DNA from: JALONH01 sp046329235
GTDB taxonomy: Bacteria > Bacteroidota > Bacteroidia > Cytophagales > Cytophagaceae
Direction of reading: 5' to 3'
DNA length: 64,000 nucleotides
NCBI GenBank assembly: GCA_046329235.1
Contig: JAXLVA010000001.1
Coordinates: 1,674,001 to 1,738,000, forward strand
Shown: piece after piece, positions 53,741-63,049 of the stretch
How the letters are laid out: each line of letters opens with the position of its first letter
Numbering within the stretch: the first letter of the stretch is position 1
Program-made: the position numbers and the translations under genes
The notes under the pieces: model-generated
Databases searched by the model: none
What the model was told of the DNA's origin: nothing
The model's input: the letters and a program-made list of their open reading frames with translations, nothing else

Positions 53741-54888
53741 GTGATTAAATTTGAAATTATTTTTGTCATATGATTTGTTGCAGAATCCCAACCATTTAAT
53801 TTTTTTGATTTTGAAATCGCTGCATTTCTCATTAACCAATAACGACTTTTATCGTCCATTAACAATTGTATTTTATCTGAAATGGCTTTAGAATCTTGTA
53901 TGGGTAAAATAAACCCTTCTACTTCATCTGTAATTAATTCTTGAGCTCCAGAATTAACAGTAGTAATAATTGGTAATCCAAATGATAATGCTTCACCTAA
54001 AACTAGTGCTAATCCTTCTTCCAAAGTAGGTAAGCAAAATAAATCGGATGACATATATGCTTCTTTTAATGCATCTCCTTTTAATACTCCCACAAATTCA
54101 ATTTGATCAGAAATATACATAGAATTCAACCCTGTTATTTGAGTCATAGGACCTACGACTTTAACTTTCAAATGTCGATGCTTTAAATTATTTATAGCTT
54201 CTATTAAATATCTTAAACCTTTTCGTATGGAAATACTGCCAACATATAAAATAACAAATTCATCTTTTTTGTTTTCAATTAATAAATTATTACTATTAAA
54301 TTGTTCGAAACCAAATGGCGCTTTTAATATTTTATTTGGTTCAAAACCTTTATCAATAAACGACTGCTTTACAAACGATGAAGGTGTTAATATATAATCA
54401 GCTTGTAAATATTCTTCAACCCTGCGTTTCTTTTCTTTTTCATAAAATGGCTTCCATTCAATATTACATTTTGAATATTCGTCTTTCAATATTGACTCTT
54501 GAATTTCTACATGTGAATTTACGGCTTCTACTATTTTTAATACATTATATTTGTTAGCATTTTTATAACTGTATAATCCAGCTCCACTATAATGTAAAAA
54601 AACATCTGTATTTTCTAGCCTCTTACTACTTTTATAATCAATAAAGCATTTAGACAAATATGAAATTTCATCTGAAATTAATTTAGGGAAATTAAATTTT
54701 AAAGAAGCCAGGTAAAAATTTTGTACTAAATCAGCATGTATTGTTTTTTCTTTTAACACTCCCCAATCTGCTCTAGGACTAAATCTAGAAAACCCAGATA
54801 TGAAATTTTTAAGCATTCCTCGGTTATAAAATGCTTCGGCATATTTAAAATGGTGCCCCCTATTTGGTGAATTATATATTAAATTCAA
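53737..54888 (-). CDS. Glycosyltransferase family 4
   Basis: 383 residues. Opens NLIYNSPNRGHHFKYAEAFY; has SRFSPRADW, FLHYSGAGLYSYKNANKY, TPSSFVKQSFIDKGF, YVGSISIRKGLRYL, and LPTLEEGLALVLGEALSFGLP with the E-x7-E pair. Translationally coupled to the polymerase (ATGA overlap). Sugar unknown. Confidence 0.9.
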   Translation of the reverse strand: MNLIYNSPNRGHHFKYAEAFYNRGMLKNFISGFSRFSPRADWGVLKEKTIHADLVQNFYLASLKFNFPKLISDEISYLSKCFIDYKSSKRLENTDVFLHYSGAGLYSYKNANKYNVLKIVEAVNSHVEIQESILKDEYSKCNIEWKPFYEKEKKRRVEEYLQADYILTPSSFVKQSFIDKGFEPNKILKAPFGFEQFNSNNLLIENKKDEFVILYVGSISIRKGLRYLIEAINNLKHRHLKVKVVGPMTQITGLNSMYISDQIEFVGVLKGDALKEAYMSSDLFCLPTLEEGLALVLGEALSFGLPIITTVNSGAQELITDEVEGFILPIQDSKAISDKIQLLMDDKSRYWLMRNAAISKSKKLNGWDSATNHMTKIISNLIT

Positions 54889-55004
54889 TTATAGTTTATT
54901 TTTTAATATTAAATATACATTTTAAAATGTAGTTCTATATTACATTTGTAAAAAATATTATTTTAGTTTTTTTATCTACAATTAATATCAAATGGTTTGT
55001 ATAA

Positions 55005-55595
55005 TTATTTCACCCACGCATTATTTAAAGCCAAATATTCACAAGGGTTGTAATTTAAATTTTCTACCCTTTTTTTCTCAATAATTTTCATTGGATTACC
55101 AACTACAACTGAATAAGATGGAACTGATTTACTTACTACAGCTCCAGCACCAATTACAGCACCTACTCCTATTTTAACATTGGGAAGTATGATAGCATTT
55201 GTGGCTATCCAAACATAATCTTCTATAATAATTGCGCCTTTCTTATGTTTCCATTCTGGATCTAATATATCATGACTAGCAGTTAATAATATTACTCCAT
55301 CATTAATGCAAACATTATTACCTATGATAACTTTATCATGTAAAGCAATTTCAATTCGACCTAATGTAGTAAACGAACCTACTTTTAAATTGTGTTTATT
55401 ACCTTCAATTTTAGGCAATCCAACTTCAGTTGTCCCATGAATATCTGCTCCTGCCCATTTAAGTTTACACCATCTCCAGTTAACAACAATTAATCGTTTG
55501 AATAATAATATTCTTTTCAGCCAAGCTTTCAAAAATGGGGTAGTAAAAACACTGTAACGTTTTCTATTTTTAAATAAATATTGAAATGATGCCAT
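55005..55595 (-). CDS. Hexapeptide (LbH) acyltransferase
   Basis: 196 residues. A helical N-terminus is followed by left-handed beta-helix repeats (VGSFTTLGRIEIALHDK, IGNNVCINDGVIL, IEDYVWIATNAIILPNVKIG, VGAVIGAGAVVSKSV) and a catalytic-type His in TASHDI. The end SVVVGNPMKIIEKK is typical of sugar O-acetyltransferases. It is separated from the next glycosyltransferase by 8 bp. Probably acetylates a nucleotide- or lipid-linked sugar of this locus. Confidence 0.88.
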   Translation of the reverse strand: MASFQYLFKNRKRYSVFTTPFLKAWLKRILLFKRLIVVNWRWCKLKWAGADIHGTTEVGLPKIEGNKHNLKVGSFTTLGRIEIALHDKVIIGNNVCINDGVILLTASHDILDPEWKHKKGAIIIEDYVWIATNAIILPNVKIGVGAVIGAGAVVSKSVPSYSVVVGNPMKIIEKKRVENLNYNPCEYLALNNAWVK

Positions 55596-55603
55596 ATAAA
55601 TTT

Positions 55604-56638
55604 CTAATTAAATTTTATTAAATTTTCAAATGTATCAAATACATCAACGTTAATTAATGAATCAGTATTTTCATTCCAATTAATCACATTCCAATCTTCT
55701 CCTATATATACAATTTTTAAATTATGTACTTCATATGCTTTACAAACACCACTTTTATCTTTTAAATTTTTAGGTGTAGTTACAACTCCCACATGAGATG
55801 TGTTTAAAATTAGCGAAATTTCTCTTTCAGATTTAAGTCCCAATACTTCAAAATTCATTTTATAACGTTCCATATAATAAAGCCAATCCTTCAATTCAAG
55901 ACCATTTCTTCCAATAAAAATATATTTTAATTTTAAATTACTTTCTTTTGCATAAATTATCGTTTCTTCAATAAATTTTGATATTCGATTACTTCTATGT
56001 AAGCCTCCAAACAATACAATATTATATTCATTTTTTATCCTCTCTCCAATATTATAATTTTTAATATTACTCATTAAAGGTAGAATTGAAGCATCCCAAC
56101 CCATTTTTTTCAATTGCCATTGATATACACCCGTATTTGTTGTAATAATAGAGGGATTGATTTTAAACAAAAGTTGTGTAACGATTTTTTTCTGTAGCCT
56201 TCCATATATTTTGTGTTTTAATGAAGCTTCTCGATTCATTCCGACCCACAATTCATGAAACATGATATGTACTTTATAATTACATAATAATTGTTGTAAT
56301 GCTTTAGGCAGATAAAACGGTAAACCTTTTGGATGATAACCATAAATAACAAATTGCAAACTTGCTATTTCAGGATTATAACTTTCAATTTTAGAAAGTA
56401 TAAATTGTATGTTTTTTTTTATTGTACCTGAAGGATACCTCCACACTTCTACTTTTTCTTCATTCAAATATTGTATTTCTACCTCATTTGGAATATCCAA
56501 TACAAATTTATCATTGATAGCAATCAACATTACTTTATACCCCTTACTTTGCATTTCAATTGCTAATCTACGAGTATAGTCACCTACCCCGTCTTTACCA
56601 GGTTCTAGAGATGAACAAAGAAAGAGTAATTTCATCAT
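55604..56638 (-). CDS. Putative glycosyltransferase (GT-B fold, divergent)
   Basis: 344 residues. Start KLLFLCSSLEPGKDGVGDYT is the GT-B acceptor-domain opening; VLFGGLHRSNRI and GLKSEREISLILNTSHVGVV correspond to the nucleotide-sugar domain. The classic E-x7-E is not seen; KSGVCKAYEVHNLKI stands in that place. It begins at the last base of the next gene's stop (TAATG-type overlap). Donor and acceptor unknown. Confidence 0.75.
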   Translation of the reverse strand: MMKLLFLCSSLEPGKDGVGDYTRRLAIEMQSKGYKVMLIAINDKFVLDIPNEVEIQYLNEEKVEVWRYPSGTIKKNIQFILSKIESYNPEIASLQFVIYGYHPKGLPFYLPKALQQLLCNYKVHIMFHELWVGMNREASLKHKIYGRLQKKIVTQLLFKINPSIITTNTGVYQWQLKKMGWDASILPLMSNIKNYNIGERIKNEYNIVLFGGLHRSNRISKFIEETIIYAKESNLKLKYIFIGRNGLELKDWLYYMERYKMNFEVLGLKSEREISLILNTSHVGVVTTPKNLKDKSGVCKAYEVHNLKIVYIGEDWNVINWNENTDSLINVDVFDTFENLIKFN

Positions 56639-57609
56639 TAATTTTTAGAATAAAACCTACCTAGTAATTTAAAAACATACAATAATAATAGTTTATACTT
56701 ATGTTTATAATTAGAATATGTATGTATTTTAAAATTTACATACTTCCAATATTCAGACTCTACATAATTAGGTTTATTTCCTTTTAAAAATTCTAAAAAA
56801 TATTTTTTAGACCAAGGTTTAGGTTTTCCTAAAGCATGTAACATTATAGTTGCCCCATAAATAAAACCCATACCCTCTTTCCCTATGTAACTTATTTTAT
56901 TATCAGTCAATTCTAATGCTATATTTAAAGCATCTTGATCTGTTTTTGAAAAAGGGGCATAATCACCACGTTGTGAAATAGGTATATTAAAATTGCCTGA
57001 AAATGGTGCGTATTTCAGAGAATCGATAATTGGAATCAATTCTTCTTGAACAAAAATCCATTTGTCAATTATATCTAAACTTGAATTGCAATTCACTCCA
57101 ATAAACCCTGAATTTACATATATAGAATTTTTAAATTTCAAATTACAATCTTTAAAATAATTCCTCCATGCGACTCTTCTAGGATGAAATTCTTGTAATG
57201 GTGAATTCACATCTTCACAAACTGCTATTCCACAACTTACCCATTCTTCAAAAATCCGCCAATCATATTTAACAACTATATCTGGATCAAAATAAAATAT
57301 GTTTTCAATATTAAAAATCTTAAATAATTTTTTAATAAAATAAGGCTTATAATTCGCAAAATGAATTTCATCCTCAATTTTAATAAAGTATATATTTGAA
57401 AAAATAGTTTGGATTTCAAATTGTTTGATATTTAAATTTTCAAATTCAATGTTTGATTTTTTTAAATTATTAACAATCCAATTTGGCAATTGATTTTTAT
57501 AACCAACAACAATAGTTGATTCACAATTATGATATAATAACGAATTAATTAATGTTGCTACACCATAGTGATAATCACCTTCAAACAATGTACAAACTAA
57601 CGATGCCAT
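56638..57609 (-). CDS. Putative GT-A glycosyltransferase with DPD motif (GT8-like)
   Basis: 323 residues. The N-terminal part, LVCTLFEGDYHYGVATLINS, and the acidic motif DPD in NIFYFDPDIVVK resemble GT8-type or related nucleotide-diphospho-sugar transferases; YVNSGFIGVNCNSS and DQDALNIAL are family-like too. No membrane helix is obvious. It forms a close group with the acetyltransferase (57611) and glycosyltransferase (55604). Assignment is at fold level; sugar unknown. Confidence 0.75.
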   Translation of the reverse strand: MASLVCTLFEGDYHYGVATLINSLLYHNCESTIVVGYKNQLPNWIVNNLKKSNIEFENLNIKQFEIQTIFSNIYFIKIEDEIHFANYKPYFIKKLFKIFNIENIFYFDPDIVVKYDWRIFEEWVSCGIAVCEDVNSPLQEFHPRRVAWRNYFKDCNLKFKNSIYVNSGFIGVNCNSSLDIIDKWIFVQEELIPIIDSLKYAPFSGNFNIPISQRGDYAPFSKTDQDALNIALELTDNKISYIGKEGMGFIYGATIMLHALGKPKPWSKKYFLEFLKGNKPNYVESEYWKYVNFKIHTYSNYKHKYKLLLLYVFKLLGRFYSKN

Positions 57610-57610
57610 A

Positions 57611-58177
57611 TCATATTCTGCTTTTTATATATTTAGCTGGAGTACCTGCCCAGACTTCGTAAGGTGGGATTGTTTTATTCACAAGTGATCCCGCTCCTAT
57701 TACACTTCCTTTACCTATGTTAACTCCTTGTAAAATGATACTATTCGCACCAATCCAAACATCTTCTTCTATTGTAATAGATGCCATTGTTAGAGCTTGA
57801 TTTCGAATTAAATTACTTTTTTCATACTCATGACCAGTATCAACTATTAGACAATTGCTTGCTATTAATACATTGTTATGTATTTCCAATTTTGTGTTTA
57901 TATTAAATTGACTTGCAGCTCCTATAAAACAATTACTTCCAATTTTAATATTATTATTTACATCAAATGGTCGTGTAATTTTAAACACTACTGAATTTTC
58001 AATTTCACAATTATCTCCGATAGTAATTTTATTAGGCCAATCTAAATTTATTTTACCGATTATATTGTTTGACCCTATTTCCATCCCTTCTATTTTAAAC
58101 CAAAATATCCTAAGTAATATTCTTATTTTTAATATTTTAAACTTAAACAGTGTAAAATAATTTTTCTCAGTTTTCAT
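57611..58177 (-). CDS. Hexapeptide (LbH) acyltransferase
   Basis: 188 residues. Beta-helix repeats IGSNNIIGKINL, IGDNCEIENSVVF, IGSNCFIGAASQF, IHNNVLIASNCLI, a His in DTGHEYE, IEEDVWIGANSIILQGVNIG and a C-terminal PYEVWAGTPAKYIKSR. Its start overlaps the flippase gene by 11 bp, so translation is coupled. It is the likely intact counterpart of the frameshifted gene at 45197-45764. Confidence 0.9.
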   Translation of the reverse strand: MKTEKNYFTLFKFKILKIRILLRIFWFKIEGMEIGSNNIIGKINLDWPNKITIGDNCEIENSVVFKITRPFDVNNNIKIGSNCFIGAASQFNINTKLEIHNNVLIASNCLIVDTGHEYEKSNLIRNQALTMASITIEEDVWIGANSIILQGVNIGKGSVIGAGSLVNKTIPPYEVWAGTPAKYIKSRI

Positions 58178-59456
58178 TTTTAATATAATTTAACTTATAA
58201 AATATAAAACTATTAAATAATATAAATATAGCGATAGAACTATAGATATTTAAAAATAATATGTTCGAAATTTTGCTCATATCAAATAACAAAATCAATG
58301 CTATTAAAACTATTGTGTTATAAGAAATAATTAAAATTGAAGGAACTATAATTTTACCAACTAAAGCAATATTGTATACTATTCCATTTATCATAGAAAT
58401 ACAACTTGATATAGTAATCAAAAGGGATTCTTTTTCTAAATTCAAAAAACTAGGTCCTAATATTGAGAGAATAGGAATTGGAAATATATAAACCAACAAA
58501 CAAAGACTCAAACTTAACAAAATCAAACCTACTATAATCAAATTTAATTTTTTATAATATTCTTGCTTATTGTTTTCAAACCTGGAAAATCTTGGGACAA
58601 CAATTAAATTTAATATAGAAGTAACTAAAGATAATAGCATTGCTAATCTTGTCAATCCACCTAACTGAGCAACACTTTCTATATTTCCAAAAAACGATAT
58701 CAACAACAATGTTATTTGCCCATAAAATGCATAATATATAGTACTTGGCAATACTTTTTTTATAGATAACAACAACTCATTTTTTGTTTCTTCATTAATG
58801 CATTCTGAAACTTGAACAAATGATTCAGACTTATTTTTTAAAAGCAAAAGCAATAACCATTGACTTATTATAATACAAATAATAGCAATAAAACTTAATG
58901 GTATTAAATAGATTAATACTATAATAAAAATAGCTTTAAAACTTTGTGTAATAATTTGTATCGATTGTAATTTTTTTAAATGCAGTGTCAGTTTATATGC
59001 AGTTTCAAATAATCCTGATTGTATGATTAAAAAATATATAATTACTAATGCAAATGAATGCGTGATTATATTAAAATAACTTGCATTTTTAGAATACAAT
59101 AAATAAACTAATATTGGAACTCCAATACATAAACTCAACAATGCTAATCTTCTTCTTAAATATTGCGCTGTGAATATAACTTGACCTAAATAATTTTTAT
59201 CGTTCCACCTAGAACCTACAATACTCATTACACTTCCCATAATACCTGAGTCTGATATTGTAGTCAAGGTTGTTAATACTGTTATTGTAATCGTATAATA
59301 TGCATATTCATTTATCCCTAAAAATCGAATCAAAAATATACCACTTAAAAAAGTAAGCGTTTGGATTAGAATTTGAAAAAAACCAGTATATATAAATGTC
59401 ATGAATATTTTTTTATATTCATTGATATTAATATTACCAAAACTAAAATTACTCAT
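58167..59456 (-). CDS. Lipid-linked oligosaccharide flippase (Wzx-like)
   Basis: 429 residues, about 12 membrane helices, few charges. IFMTFIYTGFFQILIQTLTF begins the first helix; the arrangement of two six-helix halves fits the MOP/polysaccharide_synt family. Moves the undecaprenyl-linked repeat unit across the inner membrane for the Wzy-like polymerase. Positioned between the kinase gene and acyltransferase gene. Confidence 0.87.
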   Translation of the reverse strand: MSNFSFGNININEYKKIFMTFIYTGFFQILIQTLTFLSGIFLIRFLGINEYAYYTITITVLTTLTTISDSGIMGSVMSIVGSRWNDKNYLGQVIFTAQYLRRRLALLSLCIGVPILVYLLYSKNASYFNIITHSFALVIIYFLIIQSGLFETAYKLTLHLKKLQSIQIITQSFKAIFIIVLIYLIPLSFIAIICIIISQWLLLLLLKNKSESFVQVSECINEETKNELLLSIKKVLPSTIYYAFYGQITLLLISFFGNIESVAQLGGLTRLAMLLSLVTSILNLIVVPRFSRFENNKQEYYKKLNLIIVGLILLSLSLCLLVYIFPIPILSILGPSFLNLEKESLLITISSCISMINGIVYNIALVGKIIVPSILIISYNTIVLIALILLFDMSKISNILFLNIYSSIAIFILFNSFIFYKLNYIKNEN

Positions 59457-59512
59457 TCTTTAAATCTATTCACTACATATAACCTAATAACAAACTACTT
59501 ATTAATTAGATT

Positions 59513-61912
59513 TCAAAACAACTTCCACCATTTCTTTTTAATAGAAACTCCATACCCATACCCATACCCATACCCATAATGACCACCAGATTTTATACCA
59601 TTTAATATTAAAGCATGTTGTGCTTCCGGATGATTATCCTTCACTTCTTGAATAATAGATAAAATCTTTTTAGGTGTATAATTGAGTCGTACCACATACA
59701 AATTCACATCCACTAGTTTCATCAGGGTTAAATAATCAGAAACAAGACCTACCGGTGGAGAGTCAATGATAATAATTTCGTATTCTTTAGAGGCCTCTTT
59801 AATCAATGTTTCCATCCTACTGGAAGCCATTAATTCGGAAGCATTGGGAGGGACTCCACCCGGGAAAATAATGGATAAGTAAGAATCTTCTGTAGGGGTG
59901 GCTACTTCTGATAAGGTAGCTTGTTTGATTAAAAAATTACTTAATCCTAGTTTCACTTCTTCCACCCCATAATCAGAGGTATCCATGGGTTTGCGCATAT
60001 CCGCACAAATCAATAAGGTTTTCTTCTCACTCAAAGCATATATTTTAGCCAAATTATAAGAGGTGAATGTTTTACCATCCCCACTAATACAAGAGGTAAC
60101 ACCTATCACTGAACTTGCTTTATCTTTTAAGTAATACTGTAAATTGACTCGTATGGATCGGAAACTTTCCAGAAATCCACGATCCAATTGATAGACCTTA
60201 CCCAAATGCTCCGGTTTATCTTTTAAAAAGGAGATATTACCCAAAACAGGAACATTAGTAAAGCGAGATACATCTTCCTTACTTTCTACTTTTACTCTTA
60301 GTAAACTTACAATGAATACAAAAAGAGCGGTTAAAAACAATCCCACAAATAAGGCGATGGAATAAGTGTTATTGGGTTTGGGATAAATTTTAAAAGCTTC
60401 TTTCTTTTTGGCTCTTTCTATGATTTTGGCATCGGAGGTATTCGAAGCTTTGGCTATACTAGCCTCTGCACGCTTTTGTAACAAATAATTGTAAATATTA
60501 TCGTTTAAGGCAAAACGACGCTGAATATTGATAAAATCCCGCTCTTGTGCCGGTAAGGCTCTTAGTTTTGTTTCATTTTCTCTTATTCGGGCATCAATGT
60601 CATTAATGGCAATCTGAGAGGAACGATTAATGTTCTCTACGTTTTCTAATAAGGCTTCTTTGGAAGATTTAATGCGTAACAACAAGGTTTGATAAGCCGG
60701 ACTTTTATCGCTGGTGGTGTACATCATGGCATTTTTCTCTTGGTATAATGCCACTAATTCTGCCACTAACTTGGTTAGCAAAGGATCGGTAATATTCACA
60801 GTCGTGGGTGCTACTACATCCGAAAAAGGGCGATCACTAGTAACGTAATTTTTCAGGTATTGATAGTATTTATTTTGGAGATCTAAATCCGATTTTTTAC
60901 GTTCCAGTTCCACCATTTTACTGTAGGTCACTTCAGCGGTTTGATCAATGTTATATACTTTATTATTCGACTTAAAGCGTTGTAGGCTATTTTCTGCATA
61001 ATGTAAGGAATCGGAAATACGGTTCAATTGTATGTCAATAAAATCCACCGTATTACTGGCAATCTGATTTTTATCTTCTAACTCTTTACGAATGTAGACT
61101 TCGATCACTTTGTTAGCGAGATCCACCGACTTTTGAATCACCGGACCTCTAACAGAAACTTGTATAATGGAAGCATCCTCATTGGTGATACTGGCAGACA
61201 TCATCCCTTTGCCTTCATACGCTCGATATTCTAAATCTCTCCCTATAGCATAATACACATCTCCTTTTTTGTAAGGAGAGTAAGGAAAGCTTTTTTCTAT
61301 ACTGAAGGAGCATAAGGGTAAAAGAATTTTCTCCCCAAAACGATATTCTTTATTTACGATTGAAATAGAAGGCAATAAGGTGTCAATATAGACATGCCGA
61401 ATATTATCATAAGGTTTATAAGACCCACTTTGCAAGGTCAAACTGTAGGCATCATTGCTCAGCACCGTAACCTGAAACTTGGTGTTAACCAAAATAAAAG
61501 AGGAATCGTAGGTAATCTTAATGGGGCTGTCTTGATAAAACTCATAATCATTGATATCTCCTACATGATAATAGGTATACGGTTCATTCAATTCTTTTAC
61601 TGCCGTTTCAATAACATCAAAGGATTTCACTACTTCCAGTTCATTCTGAATATTTTTTACCGCAGAGAATAAATTCATGCCTTGTAAAAAATTTTGAGAG
61701 CCGTAAGTGTAAGTGGATTTATCTTTAATTTGAATGGACGTACTCACTACATACTGAGAGATGGCAAAGCGAACTTTATAATACGCTACACTTAAAGAAA
61801 TCAGGAAAAAGAGAATGGGAACGTACCAAAATTTCTTCAATATGTTCCAATACTTTTTGAAATCCACCGTTTCATTAGCAGAAAAATCAGAAGGAGTCGA
61901 ATTTTGTTGCAT
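59513..61912 (-). CDS. Chain-length regulator and tyrosine autokinase (Wzc-like BY-kinase)
   Basis: 799 residues in one chain. N-terminal Wzz domain with a membrane helix (~31-50) and coiled-coil periplasmic part (~280-480), second helix (~510-535), then the cytoplasmic BY-kinase with Walker A SGDGKTFTSYN, A' LICADMRKPM and B IIIIDSPP. The C-terminal tail GHYGYGYGYGYGVS is the tyrosine cluster that is autophosphorylated in this family; it is encoded by a hexanucleotide repeat at 59551-59578. Starts overlapping the export-protein stop by 1 bp (TAATG). Controls polymerisation and export. Confidence 0.94.
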   Translation of the reverse strand: MQQNSTPSDFSANETVDFKKYWNILKKFWYVPILFFLISLSVAYYKVRFAISQYVVSTSIQIKDKSTYTYGSQNFLQGMNLFSAVKNIQNELEVVKSFDVIETAVKELNEPYTYYHVGDINDYEFYQDSPIKITYDSSFILVNTKFQVTVLSNDAYSLTLQSGSYKPYDNIRHVYIDTLLPSISIVNKEYRFGEKILLPLCSFSIEKSFPYSPYKKGDVYYAIGRDLEYRAYEGKGMMSASITNEDASIIQVSVRGPVIQKSVDLANKVIEVYIRKELEDKNQIASNTVDFIDIQLNRISDSLHYAENSLQRFKSNNKVYNIDQTAEVTYSKMVELERKKSDLDLQNKYYQYLKNYVTSDRPFSDVVAPTTVNITDPLLTKLVAELVALYQEKNAMMYTTSDKSPAYQTLLLRIKSSKEALLENVENINRSSQIAINDIDARIRENETKLRALPAQERDFINIQRRFALNDNIYNYLLQKRAEASIAKASNTSDAKIIERAKKKEAFKIYPKPNNTYSIALFVGLFLTALFVFIVSLLRVKVESKEDVSRFTNVPVLGNISFLKDKPEHLGKVYQLDRGFLESFRSIRVNLQYYLKDKASSVIGVTSCISGDGKTFTSYNLAKIYALSEKKTLLICADMRKPMDTSDYGVEEVKLGLSNFLIKQATLSEVATPTEDSYLSIIFPGGVPPNASELMASSRMETLIKEASKEYEIIIIDSPPVGLVSDYLTLMKLVDVNLYVVRLNYTPKKILSIIQEVKDNHPEAQHALILNGIKSGGHYGYGYGYGYGVSIKKKWWKLF
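59551..59578. repeat. Hexanucleotide repeat encoding the Tyr-Gly tail of the kinase
   Basis: CATACC repeated about 4.7 times (plus strand), which on the minus strand codes for alternating Tyr and Gly. A change of one unit would keep the frame and alter the number of tail tyrosines by one. Confidence 0.92.
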
Positions 61913-62673
61913 TATTGATTTAAGAAATTAATAGCTAATAATAAGGTACTAATGGCTGCGAAGCCAAGGGTGATGTACTGAATATTTTTACTATCAACCT
62001 TAGCTTTTTGAGGTTGTATGTACAACACATCATTGGGCTGAATATAAAAGGCCTGGCTATTATATACACTATAATTGGTTAAATCCAGGTGATACACTAC
62101 ATCTTTACCTTGAGGAGTAGGTCTTACCAAAACCACTTTTTTCTTATTGGCTACATCGGTGGCATCACCGGCTAAAGCGACTGCCTCAAAGATGGTACAG
62201 CGATCATTGTACACATAAGTATAACCGGGCTTTTTAAACTCCCCCACCGCTGTAAATTTATAACCGGCTAATTTTACCTCCACTGAGGAATAAGTGAAAA
62301 ACTCTTTTGCCTTAATGGTTAATAGGGAGTCTACTTGCAAGACGGTATAACCTTCCACATAGATCTTACCTGCCAAAGGGATGTCAATATACCCGGAATC
62401 ACTCACGGAAGTATTATTTAAATAAAGATTGGCAGGATTTGCCACACCGTTATTCTCTTTTTCGATATCCAACATTTGAGCACTTTTAGGATCCGGCGTA
62501 AAGAAATTGATTTTTAGAATATCTCCCGGTTGTAAACCATAGGTAGCGGATACAGATACCGGACGAGTCAAGGTATCGGGATGATTTCCTTGTAAATAAA
62601 GTGACTTTTGATAACTAATGCAGGAACCAAAAAATAATATTGATCCTAAGAATAATACTAAAAGTGTTTTCAT
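61912..62673 (-). CDS. Polysaccharide export lipoprotein (Wza-like)
   Basis: 253 residues from the ATG at 62673 (MKTLLVLFLGSILFFGSC); the frame is open six codons further up. Lipobox FFGSC with the lipid Cys at 18. Then the poly_export (PES) domain (GLQPGDILKINFFTP) and SLBB segment (FTAVGEFKKPGYTYVYND), and a C-terminal helix (YITLGFAAISTLLLAINFL), which is typical of the Bacteroidota form. It forms or joins the outer-membrane export channel with the kinase below it. First gene of the minus-strand run. Confidence 0.93.
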   Translation of the reverse strand: MKTLLVLFLGSILFFGSCISYQKSLYLQGNHPDTLTRPVSVSATYGLQPGDILKINFFTPDPKSAQMLDIEKENNGVANPANLYLNNTSVSDSGYIDIPLAGKIYVEGYTVLQVDSLLTIKAKEFFTYSSVEVKLAGYKFTAVGEFKKPGYTYVYNDRCTIFEAVALAGDATDVANKKKVVLVRPTPQGKDVVYHLDLTNYSVYNSQAFYIQPNDVLYIQPQKAKVDSKNIQYITLGFAAISTLLLAINFLNQ

Positions 62674-62768
62674 TTGATAATATTTATTCAATTATACATA
62701 TTTATGCGCTAAAATACCATTTTAATCTTTCTTGACTTTAGAAAGTTATTGATTTTGAATTCTATATA

Positions 62769-62798
62769 TTGTTTTGATTCTTTTTTTAATTATATTTG
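62769..62798 (+). promoter_or_regulatory. Bacteroidota promoter TTG-N19-TATATTTG for the PEP-CTERM-like gene
   Basis: TTG at 62769-62771 and TATATTTG (a full match to TAnnTTTG) at 62791-62798, with the usual 19-bp spacing. It predicts a start site near 62805 and a ~26-nt leader to the ATG at 62831, so the longer TTG-start frame at 62774 would not be in the transcript. Confidence 0.75.
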
Positions 62799-62830
62799 TA
62801 CAGGAGAGCGGGCTCGGTCCGTCATTGTTT

Positions 62831-63034
62831 ATGAAAAAAATATACACTCTTGTTTTTCTATTGTTTTTGGCTTTCTGTTCCAATATAGTTAATGCTCAGC
62901 CTTGTCCTCCGGGTCCGGATGGTGAGCCGGATTGTGGAAACGTTGATCCAGGTGTTCCATTGGATGATGCTGTACCTTTGGTTTTATTAGCTGGAGCCGG
63001 TATTGGATTGTTTGTCATGAGAAAGAAAAAATAA
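62831..63034 (+). CDS. Short secreted protein with PEP-CTERM-like exosortase sorting tail
   Basis: 67 residues. Signal peptide 1-22 (ends IVNA), then a short Pro/Gly/Asp/Cys-rich mature part (PCPPGPDGEPDCGNVDPG), then the tail: short motif VPLDD (42-46), a hydrophobic helix (~47-63, with GAGIGL) and basic RKKK (64-67). This three-part tail is the hallmark of exosortase substrates; the motif differs from classic VPEP and resembles the P-x-D forms I associate with Bacteroidota (recollection). The mature part would be only ~20 residues, so it may be a small anchored surface peptide. The exosortase gene follows after 15 bp. Confidence 0.85.
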   Translation: MKKIYTLVFLLFLAFCSNIVNAQPCPPGPDGEPDCGNVDPGVPLDDAVPLVLLAGAGIGLFVMRKKK

Positions 63035-63049
63035 TTTAATGTATCTATA

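Noticed and set aside
59373..59579. Plus-strand frame ending in repeated Pro-Tyr
   Set aside because: Antisense to the kinase tail repeat and the flippase start.
62774..62830. Upstream TTG start for the PEP-CTERM-like protein
   Set aside because: It overlaps the predicted promoter; the ATG at 62831 directly begins a signal peptide.
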